Shown: one piece after another, positions 45,324 to 53,790 of the stretch
Position numbering within the stretch: position 1 is the first letter of the stretch
Layout: each line of letters starts with the position of its first letter
Origin: Hyphomicrobiales bacterium
GTDB lineage: Bacteria > Pseudomonadota > Alphaproteobacteria > Rhizobiales > Methyloligellaceae
Assembly (NCBI GenBank): GCA_021775525.1
Contig: JAJFHQ010000004.1
Coordinates: forward strand, 20,018 to 84,017
Length of the DNA stretch: 64,000 nucleotides
Reading direction: 5' to 3'
Translations under genes and position numbers: made by a program
The notes under the pieces: generated by a model
Seen by the model: only the letters and a program-made list of their open reading frames with translations
Databases searched by the model: none
Told to the model about the DNA's origin: nothing

Positions 45324-45782
45324 TTATTTTGTCGGTTTCATGCGCATAAAAACTTGCCGTTTGCATGTCGCAACAAGCTCATCATCCTGGTTAAATGCTT
45401 GGTGCTGAAATTCGAGGATTCCGGCGTCGGGACGTGATTTGCTGGTCCGCTTGCCCACGACAGTGGTTGCCACATGCAGGGTATCACCATGAAATACGGG
45501 GGCAGGAAAACGCACCTCGGTCATGCCGAGATTTGCAATGGTGGTTCCGAGCGAGATGTCGCTTACGGCAATACCGACCATGAGACCGAGTGTGAAATAG
45601 CTGTTCATCAATGGCTGGCCGAATTCGGTCTGGGTTTCGCAATAGTGCCGATCGATGTGCAGCGGCTGAGGATTGAAGGTAAGGGCGCTGAACAGGGTGT
45701 TGTCCATTTCCGTGACCGTACGCCGTATTGGATGTTCGAATGCCTGTCCCGCTTCGAATTCCTCAAAATGCAAACCGCTCAT
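45324..45782 (-). CDS. MaoC-like hotdog dehydratase
   Basis: 152 residues, single hotdog domain. The hydratase Asp/His pair lies in FNPQPLHIDRHY; the segment FGQPLMNSYFTLGLMVG is also typical. With the CitE-like gene it could hydrate mesaconyl-, itaconyl- or crotonyl-type CoA esters before cleavage. The family assignment is firm; the substrate is not. Confidence 0.88.
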   Translation of the reverse strand: MSGLHFEEFEAGQAFEHPIRRTVTEMDNTLFSALTFNPQPLHIDRHYCETQTEFGQPLMNSYFTLGLMVGIAVSDISLGTTIANLGMTEVRFPAPVFHGDTLHVATTVVGKRTSKSRPDAGILEFQHQAFNQDDELVATCKRQVFMRMKPTK

Positions 45783-45929
45783 TTACTCACCTCTGATTAT
45801 GTTGGCCTGTCCATTTGTGACGCAGGAGTTAACGCAGCGTTTACCATAATTCACTAGGCTGGCTTGAGTATATGGCTTGGCAGGTTTGCCCATGCCGGCC
45901 GCGTGTTCGTATAGAAGTGAAAGACTGAT

Positions 45930-47189
45930 ATGTCCCTGGTTTCTGCACTTGAAGCGCCGTTAAGCATTTCCAATGCGATCAAAAAGGCGAGTCGTGCGAC
46001 AGGAACTGATTTTTCCTACCTTTTGAAAACCGCGGCGCGAGAGAGCGCCTTCAAGCAAGGCGCCAAGGCGAAAACCTCCAGCGCGGCAGGGCTGTTCCAG
46101 TTTATCGAGAGCACATGGCTCAAGACCGTGAAGGATGTTGGTGACAAGTTCGGGCTGGATAAATATACGCCGCATATCTTCACCACGCGCAGCGGCCGCC
46201 ACTATGTTCCAAACGACAAGTTGCGCCAGGAAATCCTTCAGCTGCGCCACAATCCTGAAATCTCTGCCATGATGGCAGGGGCGTTCACACAGCAAAATTC
46301 TGAATTCATTGCCGACAAGATTGGAAGAAGTCCCTCACAGGGGGAACTGTACATCGCCCACTTCCTGGGGCCGAGCGGTGCTTCAGACCTGATTTCCCTT
46401 GCTCAGAGCAAGCCCAATGCGCGCGCAGACAGGCATTTCCCGAGGGCGGCCAGGGCAAACCGTCCAATCTTCTATTCGCGAGGACGTCCACGTACCGTGA
46501 AGCAGGTTTACAACAACCTCGTGAAAGATCATGCAAAACAACAGGCAATCACGGCGACCAATGGCGTTCCGGGAGAATCGGCTTCATCGGCGAAAGTTGC
46601 CAGCGCCCAAGTGATTAAGACACCTGCAATATCGAAGCCCGTTGTCGAGCCGATAAAATCTATTGTGTCCGAAACCGCAAGTTCAACAGGGCTCATCCAC
46701 AATACATCGGCGCGGCAGGTGCCGGTCATTGAAAGTCCTGAATCAGCACTTGCAGCGCAAGGCGTTGAAACAAAGATCATCGATTCTTCTTCATCGCAAC
46801 AGGCAGTCGGCCTGTTGGGCCAAAAGGGGTCACCGATGGTCAACACCAGAAAGGTTGCTTCCCTCACTCATAACAATCTGAATATTCCGCAGAAAATCAG
46901 GAGTGAGGGACAGAACAATGGCAGCATTGGTCAGTGGACGACGATTATCGAGCCTCCAAAGGTTGAAAAGTTAGTGCCTGAGGCAACCGAGGCAAGAGTC
47001 AAACCTCAAGAAGAGGAACCCGCCCGAATCAACAAACGTAAATCAGCAAGGCGTAAAGCGAGCACACGCGCACCGAACCTGCTGGAGCAAAGTGCACAGA
47101 GGAGCATCAAACGAGTTCCCGATCTGTTTAACTCGACGATTGATGACTTCGGCTCTAATTTTTGGGATTTATTGGGCCAGAACGGCTGA
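45930..47189 (+). CDS. Soluble lytic transglycosylase-domain protein without signal peptide
   Basis: 419 residues. The N-terminal 200 residues hold an SLT-type lysozyme-like domain: catalytic Glu in AARESAFKQGAKAKTSSAAG and the following GLFQFIESTW. The N-terminus has no export signal. Residues 210-419 are low-complexity, rich in Ser, Glu, Lys and Pro, and likely disordered, with a basic KRKSARRKAS stretch. It might be delivered by another route or act late in flagellar or cell-wall assembly; nothing nearby decides this. Confidence 0.88.
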   Translation: MSLVSALEAPLSISNAIKKASRATGTDFSYLLKTAARESAFKQGAKAKTSSAAGLFQFIESTWLKTVKDVGDKFGLDKYTPHIFTTRSGRHYVPNDKLRQEILQLRHNPEISAMMAGAFTQQNSEFIADKIGRSPSQGELYIAHFLGPSGASDLISLAQSKPNARADRHFPRAARANRPIFYSRGRPRTVKQVYNNLVKDHAKQQAITATNGVPGESASSAKVASAQVIKTPAISKPVVEPIKSIVSETASSTGLIHNTSARQVPVIESPESALAAQGVETKIIDSSSSQQAVGLLGQKGSPMVNTRKVASLTHNNLNIPQKIRSEGQNNGSIGQWTTIIEPPKVEKLVPEATEARVKPQEEEPARINKRKSARRKASTRAPNLLEQSAQRSIKRVPDLFNSTIDDFGSNFWDLLGQNG

Positions 47190-47225
47190 TAATCGGTGTA
47201 ATTTTTCCGGTTCGGTCACGTCTAA

Positions 47226-47777
47226 CTATGCCGATTTAAGCTTGGACTTTTCCTGAACCAGAAAATCGTTGGTCACATCGCGAAGGCGTTTCGCGAGAAC
47301 AGATGCCTTGGGGTTATCTGTTCCTTTGGCATTTTCCCGGACAAGAGCGCGCACTGCGTTGACATGCTGGTCAACGAGTATACCGGGAAGCCGTGACTTG
47401 TCCGGCAATGTATCGATCAAACGGCACAAGGAGGCGCAGATCTCGTCGGCGAAGGGATAGCCAAGCGTGGTTGCCTGTCCCTTGAGGTTATGTGCTGCCT
47501 GAAACAACTCATTGAGAGTGTCCGGTGAGAAGGCCGCAGCCTGGGCAGCATTATAAGCAACTGTCAGATGACCTGATTCTGTTGCCATCCATTCGTCGAA
47601 ATTGACCGACAGCTGATCCAGTGCCTGCTCCGCATTGGCAATGGCCTGCTGGGCCGCGTCATTGGCGTCACCGGGTCGGGTGCATCTGTCGCGCAGGTCG
47701 GTAGCCGTTTTTATGACCTCGTGCTGCTGTGTGCCGGTATCTGTTGGCTGTGGTTGCAATGTTCCCTCTTGATCCAT
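47226..47777 (-). CDS. Hpt-domain phosphotransfer protein
   Basis: 183 residues with an Hpt domain in the second half; phospho-accepting His in AAHNLKGQATTLG (near residue 90). N-terminal region is a helical, acidic extension. Its start abuts the response regulator stop directly (47777/47778), so the two are translated together and probably exchange phosphate. Confidence 0.9.
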   Translation of the reverse strand: MDQEGTLQPQPTDTGTQQHEVIKTATDLRDRCTRPGDANDAAQQAIANAEQALDQLSVNFDEWMATESGHLTVAYNAAQAAAFSPDTLNELFQAAHNLKGQATTLGYPFADEICASLCRLIDTLPDKSRLPGILVDQHVNAVRALVRENAKGTDNPKASVLAKRLRDVTNDFLVQEKSKLKSA

Positions 47778-48320
47778 CTAGGCCTCCAGCTGCACTTGGT
47801 TCGGGTCGACAATATTTTCAGAACCAGTACCAGTACGCCGCTCTACCCCGGAATAATTCGGGTTGATATAGCGTCTGCGATCAGGACCGAAATAAGATTT
47901 TGTGCGAATAAAGTCTCTCGGGTTCGAGACCACATTTTGTATGCGCCGGTAAAGCGCGGTGGCCGAAACCGGTTTGCACAGGAATTCCGTCGCGCCGGCA
48001 TCGCGTGCGGCGATAACATGTTTCTTTTCCGAGTAGGCTGACAAAACGATGATTGGCAGGAATGGCGAGCGGCATCCTTCCGGGTTGCGGATCATCCTTG
48101 TGAGCTCGATGCCGTCGAAAATCGGCATTGTAATGTCGGTGATGAGAATGTCTGGAGAGTAGGCCTCCACAGCTTCAAGGCCCGAAGCGCCATCTTCAGC
48201 TTCATAGATTTCACGGCAGCCAAAAGCTCGCAGTAGGGTACGCACGATACGGCGCATATGCGCGTTATCATCCGCGACCACGAATCTCAGCTCGTCGAAC
48301 GCGATTTTGGCCATACGCAA
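47778..48320 (-). CDS. Single-domain response regulator
   Basis: 180 residues. Receiver domain with acidic pair in VADDNAHMRR, phospho-Asp in ILITDITMPIFDG, Ser in IIVLSAYSEK and Lys in FLCKPVSA. After the receiver a tail carries GPDRRRYINP and SGVERR, a motif pattern seen often in alphaproteobacterial PilZ-linked and motility regulators. No DNA-binding output; CheY/CpdR-like signalling with the adjacent Hpt protein. Confidence 0.93.
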   Translation of the reverse strand: MRMAKIAFDELRFVVADDNAHMRRIVRTLLRAFGCREIYEAEDGASGLEAVEAYSPDILITDITMPIFDGIELTRMIRNPEGCRSPFLPIIVLSAYSEKKHVIAARDAGATEFLCKPVSATALYRRIQNVVSNPRDFIRTKSYFGPDRRRYINPNYSGVERRTGTGSENIVDPNQVQLEA

Positions 48321-48443
48321 ACAACTCGGACTACGCGGCGTGAACTGCGCCGCTGACTCAGATTTTAAAACCTAGGCCATCGTCTCGCTGTTAGCTTAAC
48401 AATCACTAAACTCCGGTGGCGGGTACGGGAATTTATATGCGGT

Positions 48444-49226
48444 TCAGTAGCGGAATTGCTCGGCCAGAATCCGCTCATCAAGAGCGTGATCAGAATCGAA
48501 CATCATGTGCATGTCGACCGAGGGATCTTCTTCGATGGAAATGTCGACCACAGACCGGATTTCGGTGTGATCTGCCACGGCATTGACCGGACGCTTGTCC
48601 GCTTCCAGCACCTCCACGCGCACCTTGGCGTCATTTGGCAGCAGGGCGCCACGCCAGCGTCGTGGCCGGAACGGGCTGATGGGGGTCAAGGCCAGCAGCT
48701 GGGCCTTGATGGGCAATATGGGCCCGTAAGCTGAGTGATTATAGGCGGTGCTTCCTGCTGGTGTGGCCACCAATACACCATCGCAAATCATCTCTTCCAT
48801 GCGCAATTTTCCATCAACCGAGATTTTCAGCTTTGCCGCCTGGTATGAGGCGCGGAACAGCGCCACCTCATTGATGGCGAGGGCTTCTTGAGTTTTATTT
48901 CCTTCTCCTCGCGCCTTCATGCGCAGAGGGTGGATGACGCTGGTCTCCGCCGCGCCAAGCCGCTCACGTAAGCCATCCTCGTTATAGTCATTCATCAAAA
49001 AGCCAACCGAGCCACGATGCATTCCATAGATCGGGACTTGCGTGTTCATGTGGGCATGAAGTGTTTGCAGCATGAGGCCATCGCCGCCAAGGGCGACAAT
49101 CGCTTCGGCGTCTTCAGGCGCCGCATTACCATAGAGTGATATCAGCCTGTCGGCCGCGTCCCGAGCGTCCTGGTGGTCGCTGGCCACGAACGCAATATTC
49201 TCGAATGTATTCTTGTTGTTCGCCAT
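48444..49226 (-). CDS. nadK: NAD kinase
   Basis: 260 residues, typical of the short bacterial form. The kinase motif GGDG is in [14 protein letters not shown] (near residue 47) and the conserved NE/D segment in INEVALFR; the second core segment is [19 protein letters not shown]. Phosphorylates NAD to NADP. No signs of oddity. Confidence 0.96.
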   Translation of the reverse strand: MANNKNTFENIAFVASDHQDARDAADRLISLYGNAAPEDAEAIVALGGDGLMLQTLHAHMNTQVPIYGMHRGSVGFLMNDYNEDGLRERLGAAETSVIHPLRMKARGEGNKTQEALAINEVALFRASYQAAKLKISVDGKLRMEEMICDGVLVATPAGSTAYNHSAYGPILPIKAQLLALTPISPFRPRRWRGALLPNDAKVRVEVLEADKRPVNAVADHTEIRSVVDISIEEDPSVDMHMMFDSDHALDERILAEQFRY

Positions 49227-49336
49227 GATGGACTAACTCTCGGCAATGCGGGAGGGCACTATAGACGCAAGGCATTGGCCCATGCGAGCGTGTTTGGCGC
49301 ATCGTGCACCCAAATTGCAAGGGGAGGAGGGAAGAA

Positions 49337-49684
49337 ATGGGTGAGGAGAATGAACCTGTCCTGATCTACACTACTTTCGAAATCAGCGATGACGCCAGGA
49401 AAGTGGGCCGAGCGCTGGTTGAGTCCAAGCTTGCGGCCTGCGTCAATATTATCCCTTCAATGACCTCGATTTACAAATGGCAGGGGGAGGTCCAGGAAGC
49501 AGCCGAAGTCGTGATGCTGATCAAAACGCGCAAGGGCTGCCAGGCACAAGCGCTGAAACACGCGAAGACGCTGCACCCATACGATACACCTGCCTTGCTG
49601 GTGATTGAACCGCGCGAGGTCGACACGGACTTCGCCGCTTGGATTGTTGACCAGACGAGCTTGAATTCAGATCGCCAAACATAA
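49337..49684 (+). CDS. cutA: CutA divalent-cation tolerance-type protein
   Basis: 115 residues from ATG 49337. CutA1 trimeric ferredoxin-like fold: LIYTTFEISDDARKVGRALVESKLAACVNIIP, then IYKWQGEVQEAAEVVMLIKT and HPYDTPALLVIE. The family has been linked to copper or divalent-metal tolerance in E. coli, but its real role is unclear. GAGGAGGG precedes the start. Confidence 0.95.
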   Translation: MGEENEPVLIYTTFEISDDARKVGRALVESKLAACVNIIPSMTSIYKWQGEVQEAAEVVMLIKTRKGCQAQALKHAKTLHPYDTPALLVIEPREVDTDFAAWIVDQTSLNSDRQT

Positions 49685-49697
49685 AGAATCAAAAAAA

Positions 49698-49729
49698 ATC
49701 CGGCGGGTGCTCTGCGGCGCCCACCGGAT
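49698..49729 (-). terminator. Rho-independent terminator (minus strand)
   Basis: Thirteen-base-pair hairpin with one mismatch and one G-U pair (ATCCGGCGGGTGC against GCGCCCACCGGAT, 6-nt loop), followed on the minus strand by a run of eight T. It ends the transcript that carries the small ORF at 49870-49986. The same hairpin could act weakly for cutA on the plus strand, but no T-run follows there. Confidence 0.85.
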
Positions 49730-49869
49730 GTGTTGAAAGTTAACATGCGTTACTGGAACGCACTTTTACTGGCTTATGCCTGAACTGCTTTTTTGCAGCT
49801 TCAGTATCCTTTGGTCTGATAATACGGGCCCATCGTTGCAGGCCGTAAAACACTCAATCCGTTGCCTAA

Positions 49870-49986
49870 CTAACCGATAGTTGTTCCCAGGCCGAGTATG
49901 GTCCAGATGGACGCCGCCATAGCCAAGCCTAGCCAGAAATGCTTCGGGAATGTCTTGCCCACTTGGGGGATGCAGGGAAACGACAT
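49870..49986 (-). CDS. 38-residue membrane miniprotein
   Basis: ATG 49986 lies 6 bases past GGAGG (GAAGGAGGCAAGAG before ATG). The frame gives 38 residues: a short polar head with SFPCIPQVGKTFPKHF, then one hydrophobic helix (WLGLAMAASIWTILGLGTTIG region). It stands alone in a gene-free gap with its own downstream terminator, so it looks like a separate transcription unit. Could be a small regulator or accessory subunit of a membrane complex. No family recognised. Too short for usual gene calling. Confidence 0.65.
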   Translation of the reverse strand: MSFPCIPQVGKTFPKHFWLGLAMAASIWTILGLGTTIG

Positions 49987-50505
49987 CTCTTGCCTCCTTC
50001 GCTAGGCCGATCAGAAGGGCGAGAAGTTGCGTCTCACTTTTTTTGGTCTTATTTCCCCGCCTGTTCGGCGATTAACAATTGTGATCATAACACAGATATT
50101 GTGGATTGTTAGGCAGTAAATGGAGAAAAAATATGACAATTCGGTAACAAGATATACCGTGATGTTTGTATATAAAAATATTTACAGTTCTAATTGAATA
50201 TCGTTTGATCAATATAAATATCATATTTATCTCATAATAAAACTTTTATTACTTAAATATGTCACTATTGTATTTAATGTGTCATTCTTACGCCCCATTT
50301 TGGCCGCAATCGAACACTTCCAAAACCGTATTTTGACTACGGTTGAGCGGGAATTAATCTTATCCATGTGCCTTGAGAGAATATGCGCACGTGATTTTTC
50401 GTTCTGGTAGCAAATCAAATTTAACGACCTTCTGCTATTTCGGTGAGTCGGTACGAATATGCGGCCGCTCTATTCAGTATAGCCAGAAATACATCGGGGT
50501 CAGTG
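49987..50505. other. AT-rich intergenic region upstream of the miniprotein and the transferase gene
   Basis: Extremely AT-rich from about 50100 to 50280. It should contain the promoter of the miniprotein transcript and of the aat-like gene. TTGACT (50334-50339) with TAATCT 16 bp later is a poor promoter candidate for the latter. The 63-codon minus-strand frame at 50227-50418 looks spurious. No clear repeat, tRNA or dyad found. Confidence 0.5.
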
Positions 50506-51429
50506 ATGAGTTCCACTAGCGAAACAACCGTTGCAACGTCAGTTTATGAGCCAGCAGACGAAACAAAATCCACACCTCCAGAGGCGTTACCCGATTTTTT
50601 GCGCCGCTGGGTTCTGGGTGCTGCCTGGAGTTTGAAGCCCCCGCGTACCTTGGGTGTTCCTGCAACCTTGTGGATGGTTGCCTCTCACTATGCGGGTTTG
50701 CGCGAGGTTGAAGAAGGAGTGCCAGACCCTCGGTTGGCATTATCCAATCCCGATGGGCTTGCCGGAATATGCCACGACATTGGGGTTGAAAGTCTCATGG
50801 CGGGCTATAAAGCCGGGCTGTTTCCATTTTCACATATAGGCCCCCACAAATGGTGGGCACCCAGCATGCGCATGGTGTTGCGCCTGTCAGATTTCCATAT
50901 GGAGAAGAATTTACGTCGTCGTTTGAGGAACAAACATTACACGGTGACCATCGACAAGGCCTTCAGGGAGGTAGTGCTGGGTTGTGGTGAACCGCGTCCG
51001 GGACGCCCCAAACTCACATGGGTCACGCCCGACGTGGTCGATGCCTATATGGACTTGCACAATGCCGGACATGCACACTCCGTTGAAGCATGGGATGCGG
51101 AAGGCAATCTTGCCGGTGGTGCCTATGGTGTGGCCGCAGGGCAGGTATTCTTCACCGAATCCCAGTTCACACGGCAGAGAGATGCGTCGAAAGTGGCTTT
51201 CGCAACGCTCAATTGTCACATGCAGAAATGGGGCTTTGTCCTCAATGATGGAAAATTCCATACCGGGCACCTGTCGCAGGCTGGATTCCAGTTGATGCCG
51301 CGCAGCCAGTTCAACGCCTTGCTGGCGCGCCATTGCCCACTCGAAGGCAATGATGGTCTTTGGTCAATCGATGAAACGCTTGATGTTGGCGCTTGGGAAC
51401 CCGAAGCAGGAATCATCTCAGCTGCCTGA
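50506..51429 (+). CDS. Leucyl/phenylalanyl-tRNA--protein transferase-like protein with N-terminal extension
   Basis: 307 residues from ATG 50506 (328 from GTG 50443), clearly longer than the 200-250 of Aat. The Aat acyltransferase (GNAT-like) core starts near residue 95 with SLMAGYKAGLFPFSH and continues with KWWAPSMRMVL, LTWVTPDVVDAYMDLH, AHSVEAWD and VFFTESQFTRQRDASKVA. The first 90 residues have no known match and a hydrophobic patch. Aat adds Leu or Phe to N-terminal Lys/Arg to mark proteins for ClpAP; this divergent form may differ in target. Confidence 0.85.
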   Translation: MSSTSETTVATSVYEPADETKSTPPEALPDFLRRWVLGAAWSLKPPRTLGVPATLWMVASHYAGLREVEEGVPDPRLALSNPDGLAGICHDIGVESLMAGYKAGLFPFSHIGPHKWWAPSMRMVLRLSDFHMEKNLRRRLRNKHYTVTIDKAFREVVLGCGEPRPGRPKLTWVTPDVVDAYMDLHNAGHAHSVEAWDAEGNLAGGAYGVAAGQVFFTESQFTRQRDASKVAFATLNCHMQKWGFVLNDGKFHTGHLSQAGFQLMPRSQFNALLARHCPLEGNDGLWSIDETLDVGAWEPEAGIISAA

Positions 51430-51447
51430 CTCCAGTGCAGTTTACGC

Positions 51448-52512
51448 TTAAAGAGCCTTGCACACGGCTTGAGTAATCTCATCGGTTCCAGCCTGGCCAC
51501 CCAGGTCGCGTGGCAGCACTGTGCCCTCGCTCGTGACGGTTTCAATGGCATTGAAGAGTACGGCAGCTGCCTCGCTTTCACCCAGGTGGTCCAGCATCAG
51601 GGATGCGGACCAGAAGGAACCAAGCGGGTTCGCTGACCCGTGCCCCATGATGTCAAAGGCGGAACCGTGGATGGGTTCAAACATAGACGGGGTTACGCGT
51701 TCAGGATTGATGTTGCCAGTGGGAGCCACACCCAATGAGCCTGAAAGGGCTGCGGCCAGGTCACTCAACACATCGGCATGGAGATTTGTCGCCACCACCG
51801 TATCGATGCTTTCAGGGTCGGTTACGAAACGCGCTGCCATGGCATCCACGAGTACACGTTCGGTTTTGATATCCGGATAGTCCGCACTGACCATTTCAAA
51901 TACCTCATCCCACAAGACCATAGCATGGCGTTGGGCATTGGATTTGGTGACAAAAGCCAGCTTCTTGCGGGGTCGTGAGCGGGCGATATCAAGTGCGAAA
52001 CGCTGGATGCGTTCAGCCCCCTCGCGTGTGATGACCGAGACATCAAGCCCAACCTCGTTTGAAAGGTTCTGGTGCACGCGTCCGCCTGCGCCTGAGTATT
52101 CGCCTTCGGAGTTTTCGCGTACGATAAACCAGTTGATGGTCTCAGATGTGCCATTCTTGAGCGGGCTGGATAGGCCAGGCAGCAATTTCGTCGGGCGGAT
52201 ATTGGCGTATTGATCAAGTCCCTGGCAGATCGCCAGGCGCAACTTCCAGAGCGATATATGGTCTGGCACGCGCGGGTCACCAGCGGATCCGAAGAAAATC
52301 GCGTCGAAACCGCGCAATGTATCCAGCGCACCAGCTGGCATCATTTCACCAGTTTCAAGATATTGGTCGCTGCCCCAGGGCAGGGTTTCAAATTTGATTT
52401 CAAGCCCGCTCGTCTTTTGCGCCAGATGTTCCAGTACGCGGCACCCGGCCGTGATCACTTCCTTGCCAATTCCATCGCCAGGGATGGCGGCGATACGATA
52501 GGTTCCCACCAT
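51448..52512 (-). CDS. Tartrate/D-malate dehydrogenase-type beta-decarboxylating dehydrogenase
   Basis: 354 residues. Isocitrate/isopropylmalate dehydrogenase fold with AAIPGDGIGKEV, SLWKLRLAICQGLDQYANIRP, VRENSEGEYSGAGG and the Mg2+-binding segment DAMAARFVTDPESIDTVVATNLHADVLSDLAAAL. The substrate loop (LWKLR) fits the tartrate dehydrogenase/D-malate dehydrogenase group rather than LeuB. Acts on tartrate, D-malate or similar 2-hydroxy acids. It lies near the tartronate semialdehyde reductase gene, facing away. Confidence 0.88.
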   Translation of the reverse strand: MVGTYRIAAIPGDGIGKEVITAGCRVLEHLAQKTSGLEIKFETLPWGSDQYLETGEMMPAGALDTLRGFDAIFFGSAGDPRVPDHISLWKLRLAICQGLDQYANIRPTKLLPGLSSPLKNGTSETINWFIVRENSEGEYSGAGGRVHQNLSNEVGLDVSVITREGAERIQRFALDIARSRPRKKLAFVTKSNAQRHAMVLWDEVFEMVSADYPDIKTERVLVDAMAARFVTDPESIDTVVATNLHADVLSDLAAALSGSLGVAPTGNINPERVTPSMFEPIHGSAFDIMGHGSANPLGSFWSASLMLDHLGESEAAAVLFNAIETVTSEGTVLPRDLGGQAGTDEITQAVCKAL

Positions 52513-52622
52513 CTTGTCCTTTCTAGTTCATGAGATTCTACTGGTATTATTTGCTGGCGTGTTAGCTCATCTCATCATAGCAAACAGGGAAGAGATCGGC
52601 AGGAGTTTTCAGGAGAAATAAT

Positions 52623-53507
52623 ATGTCCGCGCAGCGCTCAATCGGGTTCATCGGTACGGGGATCATGGGCTTGCACATGGCCCGTCGCCTTGCCGAGGCG
52701 GGTCACCGCGTCACGGCCTGGAACAGGACGAAATCGAAGGCCGTACCCTTGAAGGAAAGTGGTGCAAAAATCGCCGACAGCGTGGTGGAAGCCGCAAAGG
52801 GAGCCGATATTGCCATCGTTATGGTGAGTGACGGACCAGCCAGTGATGAAGTTATCCTGGGTGAAAGCGGCATTCTGGAACATATGGAAGATGGTTCGGC
52901 CCTGCTTGTAATGAGTTCGATCCCTATGGAGACGGCGGCGGCCCAAGGAGAGGCCGCGTTAGCACGCGGTATACGATATCTTGATGCTCCCGTATCGGGT
53001 GGTGAACCGGGCGCACGCGATGGCAAATTGACAATTATGGCTGGCGGCGATGCCGGGGCTTTTGAAGAGCTACGACCGCTTTTCAAGGTGTTGGGCCGGT
53101 CAACCCATGTGGGTCCGGCGGGAACCGGCTCTCTTGCCAAGCTGGCCAACCAGGTGATCGTGGGCAATACGATCCAGACTGTGGCGGAAGCTTTGCTGCT
53201 GGCGCAATCGGGGGGCGCCGATCCAGCTGCAGTCATCGAGGCGCTCAAGGGCGGTTTTGCCGATTCCCCGATCCTGCAAAATCATGGGAAACGCATGATT
53301 GATGGGAACTTTGAGCCGGGTGGACGCTGCCACATCCAGCTCAAGGACACGCGCACGGCTGAAGAGCTTGGCTCCTCATTCGGTGTAGTGATGCCGATGA
53401 CGGGACAGGCGCATGAAACGTTTGCTAATCTGGTCGAAAACGGGCAAGGGAATCTGGACCACAACGCGGCCTATCTCGACTTGCGCCGACGCTGTGGAAA
53501 GGACTGA
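52623..53507 (+). CDS. Tartronate semialdehyde (2-hydroxy-3-oxopropionate) reductase-type dehydrogenase
   Basis: 294 residues of the beta-hydroxyacid dehydrogenase family. Rossmann GFIGTGIMGLHMARRL at the N-terminus, DAPVSGGEPGARDG near residue 120, and catalytic Lys in GSLAKLANQ near 175. Closest to GlxR/GarR, which turn tartronate semialdehyde into glycerate. That would link glyoxylate from oxalate (genes at 57.6-60.7 kb) to central carbon, but other substrates such as 3-hydroxyisobutyrate cannot be excluded. Confidence 0.85.
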   Translation: MSAQRSIGFIGTGIMGLHMARRLAEAGHRVTAWNRTKSKAVPLKESGAKIADSVVEAAKGADIAIVMVSDGPASDEVILGESGILEHMEDGSALLVMSSIPMETAAAQGEAALARGIRYLDAPVSGGEPGARDGKLTIMAGGDAGAFEELRPLFKVLGRSTHVGPAGTGSLAKLANQVIVGNTIQTVAEALLLAQSGGADPAAVIEALKGGFADSPILQNHGKRMIDGNFEPGGRCHIQLKDTRTAEELGSSFGVVMPMTGQAHETFANLVENGQGNLDHNAAYLDLRRRCGKD

Positions 53508-53790
53508 TAGATGGTTCTCCACGCACTGTGGCAGCTCGAGCAAAGACCGGTTGTGGTCTTGATGCAGTAAACGAGCGGGCTTTATTTTTCTCATGATCGG
53601 AATTTCCAATTTCGCTCTCAGCGTTGTGCGCATGCTGGCAAACCGTCTGCGCGCAATGAACGAATTGGTATAAAAAACAGGATTTCAGAGAAATCCGAAC
53701 CGTTTTCTTGTGAATTTACGTTTTTCCTTGATCTTCCTAGCTGGCGCGGTTCATGTCTGCTTGTTCTTGTGCAGAGTGTGAGCTGACGCC

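Noticed and set aside
50227..50418. 63-codon minus-strand frame in the AT-rich gap
   Set aside because: AT-driven codons and a run of basic and Ser/Thr residues without pattern; no ribosome site.
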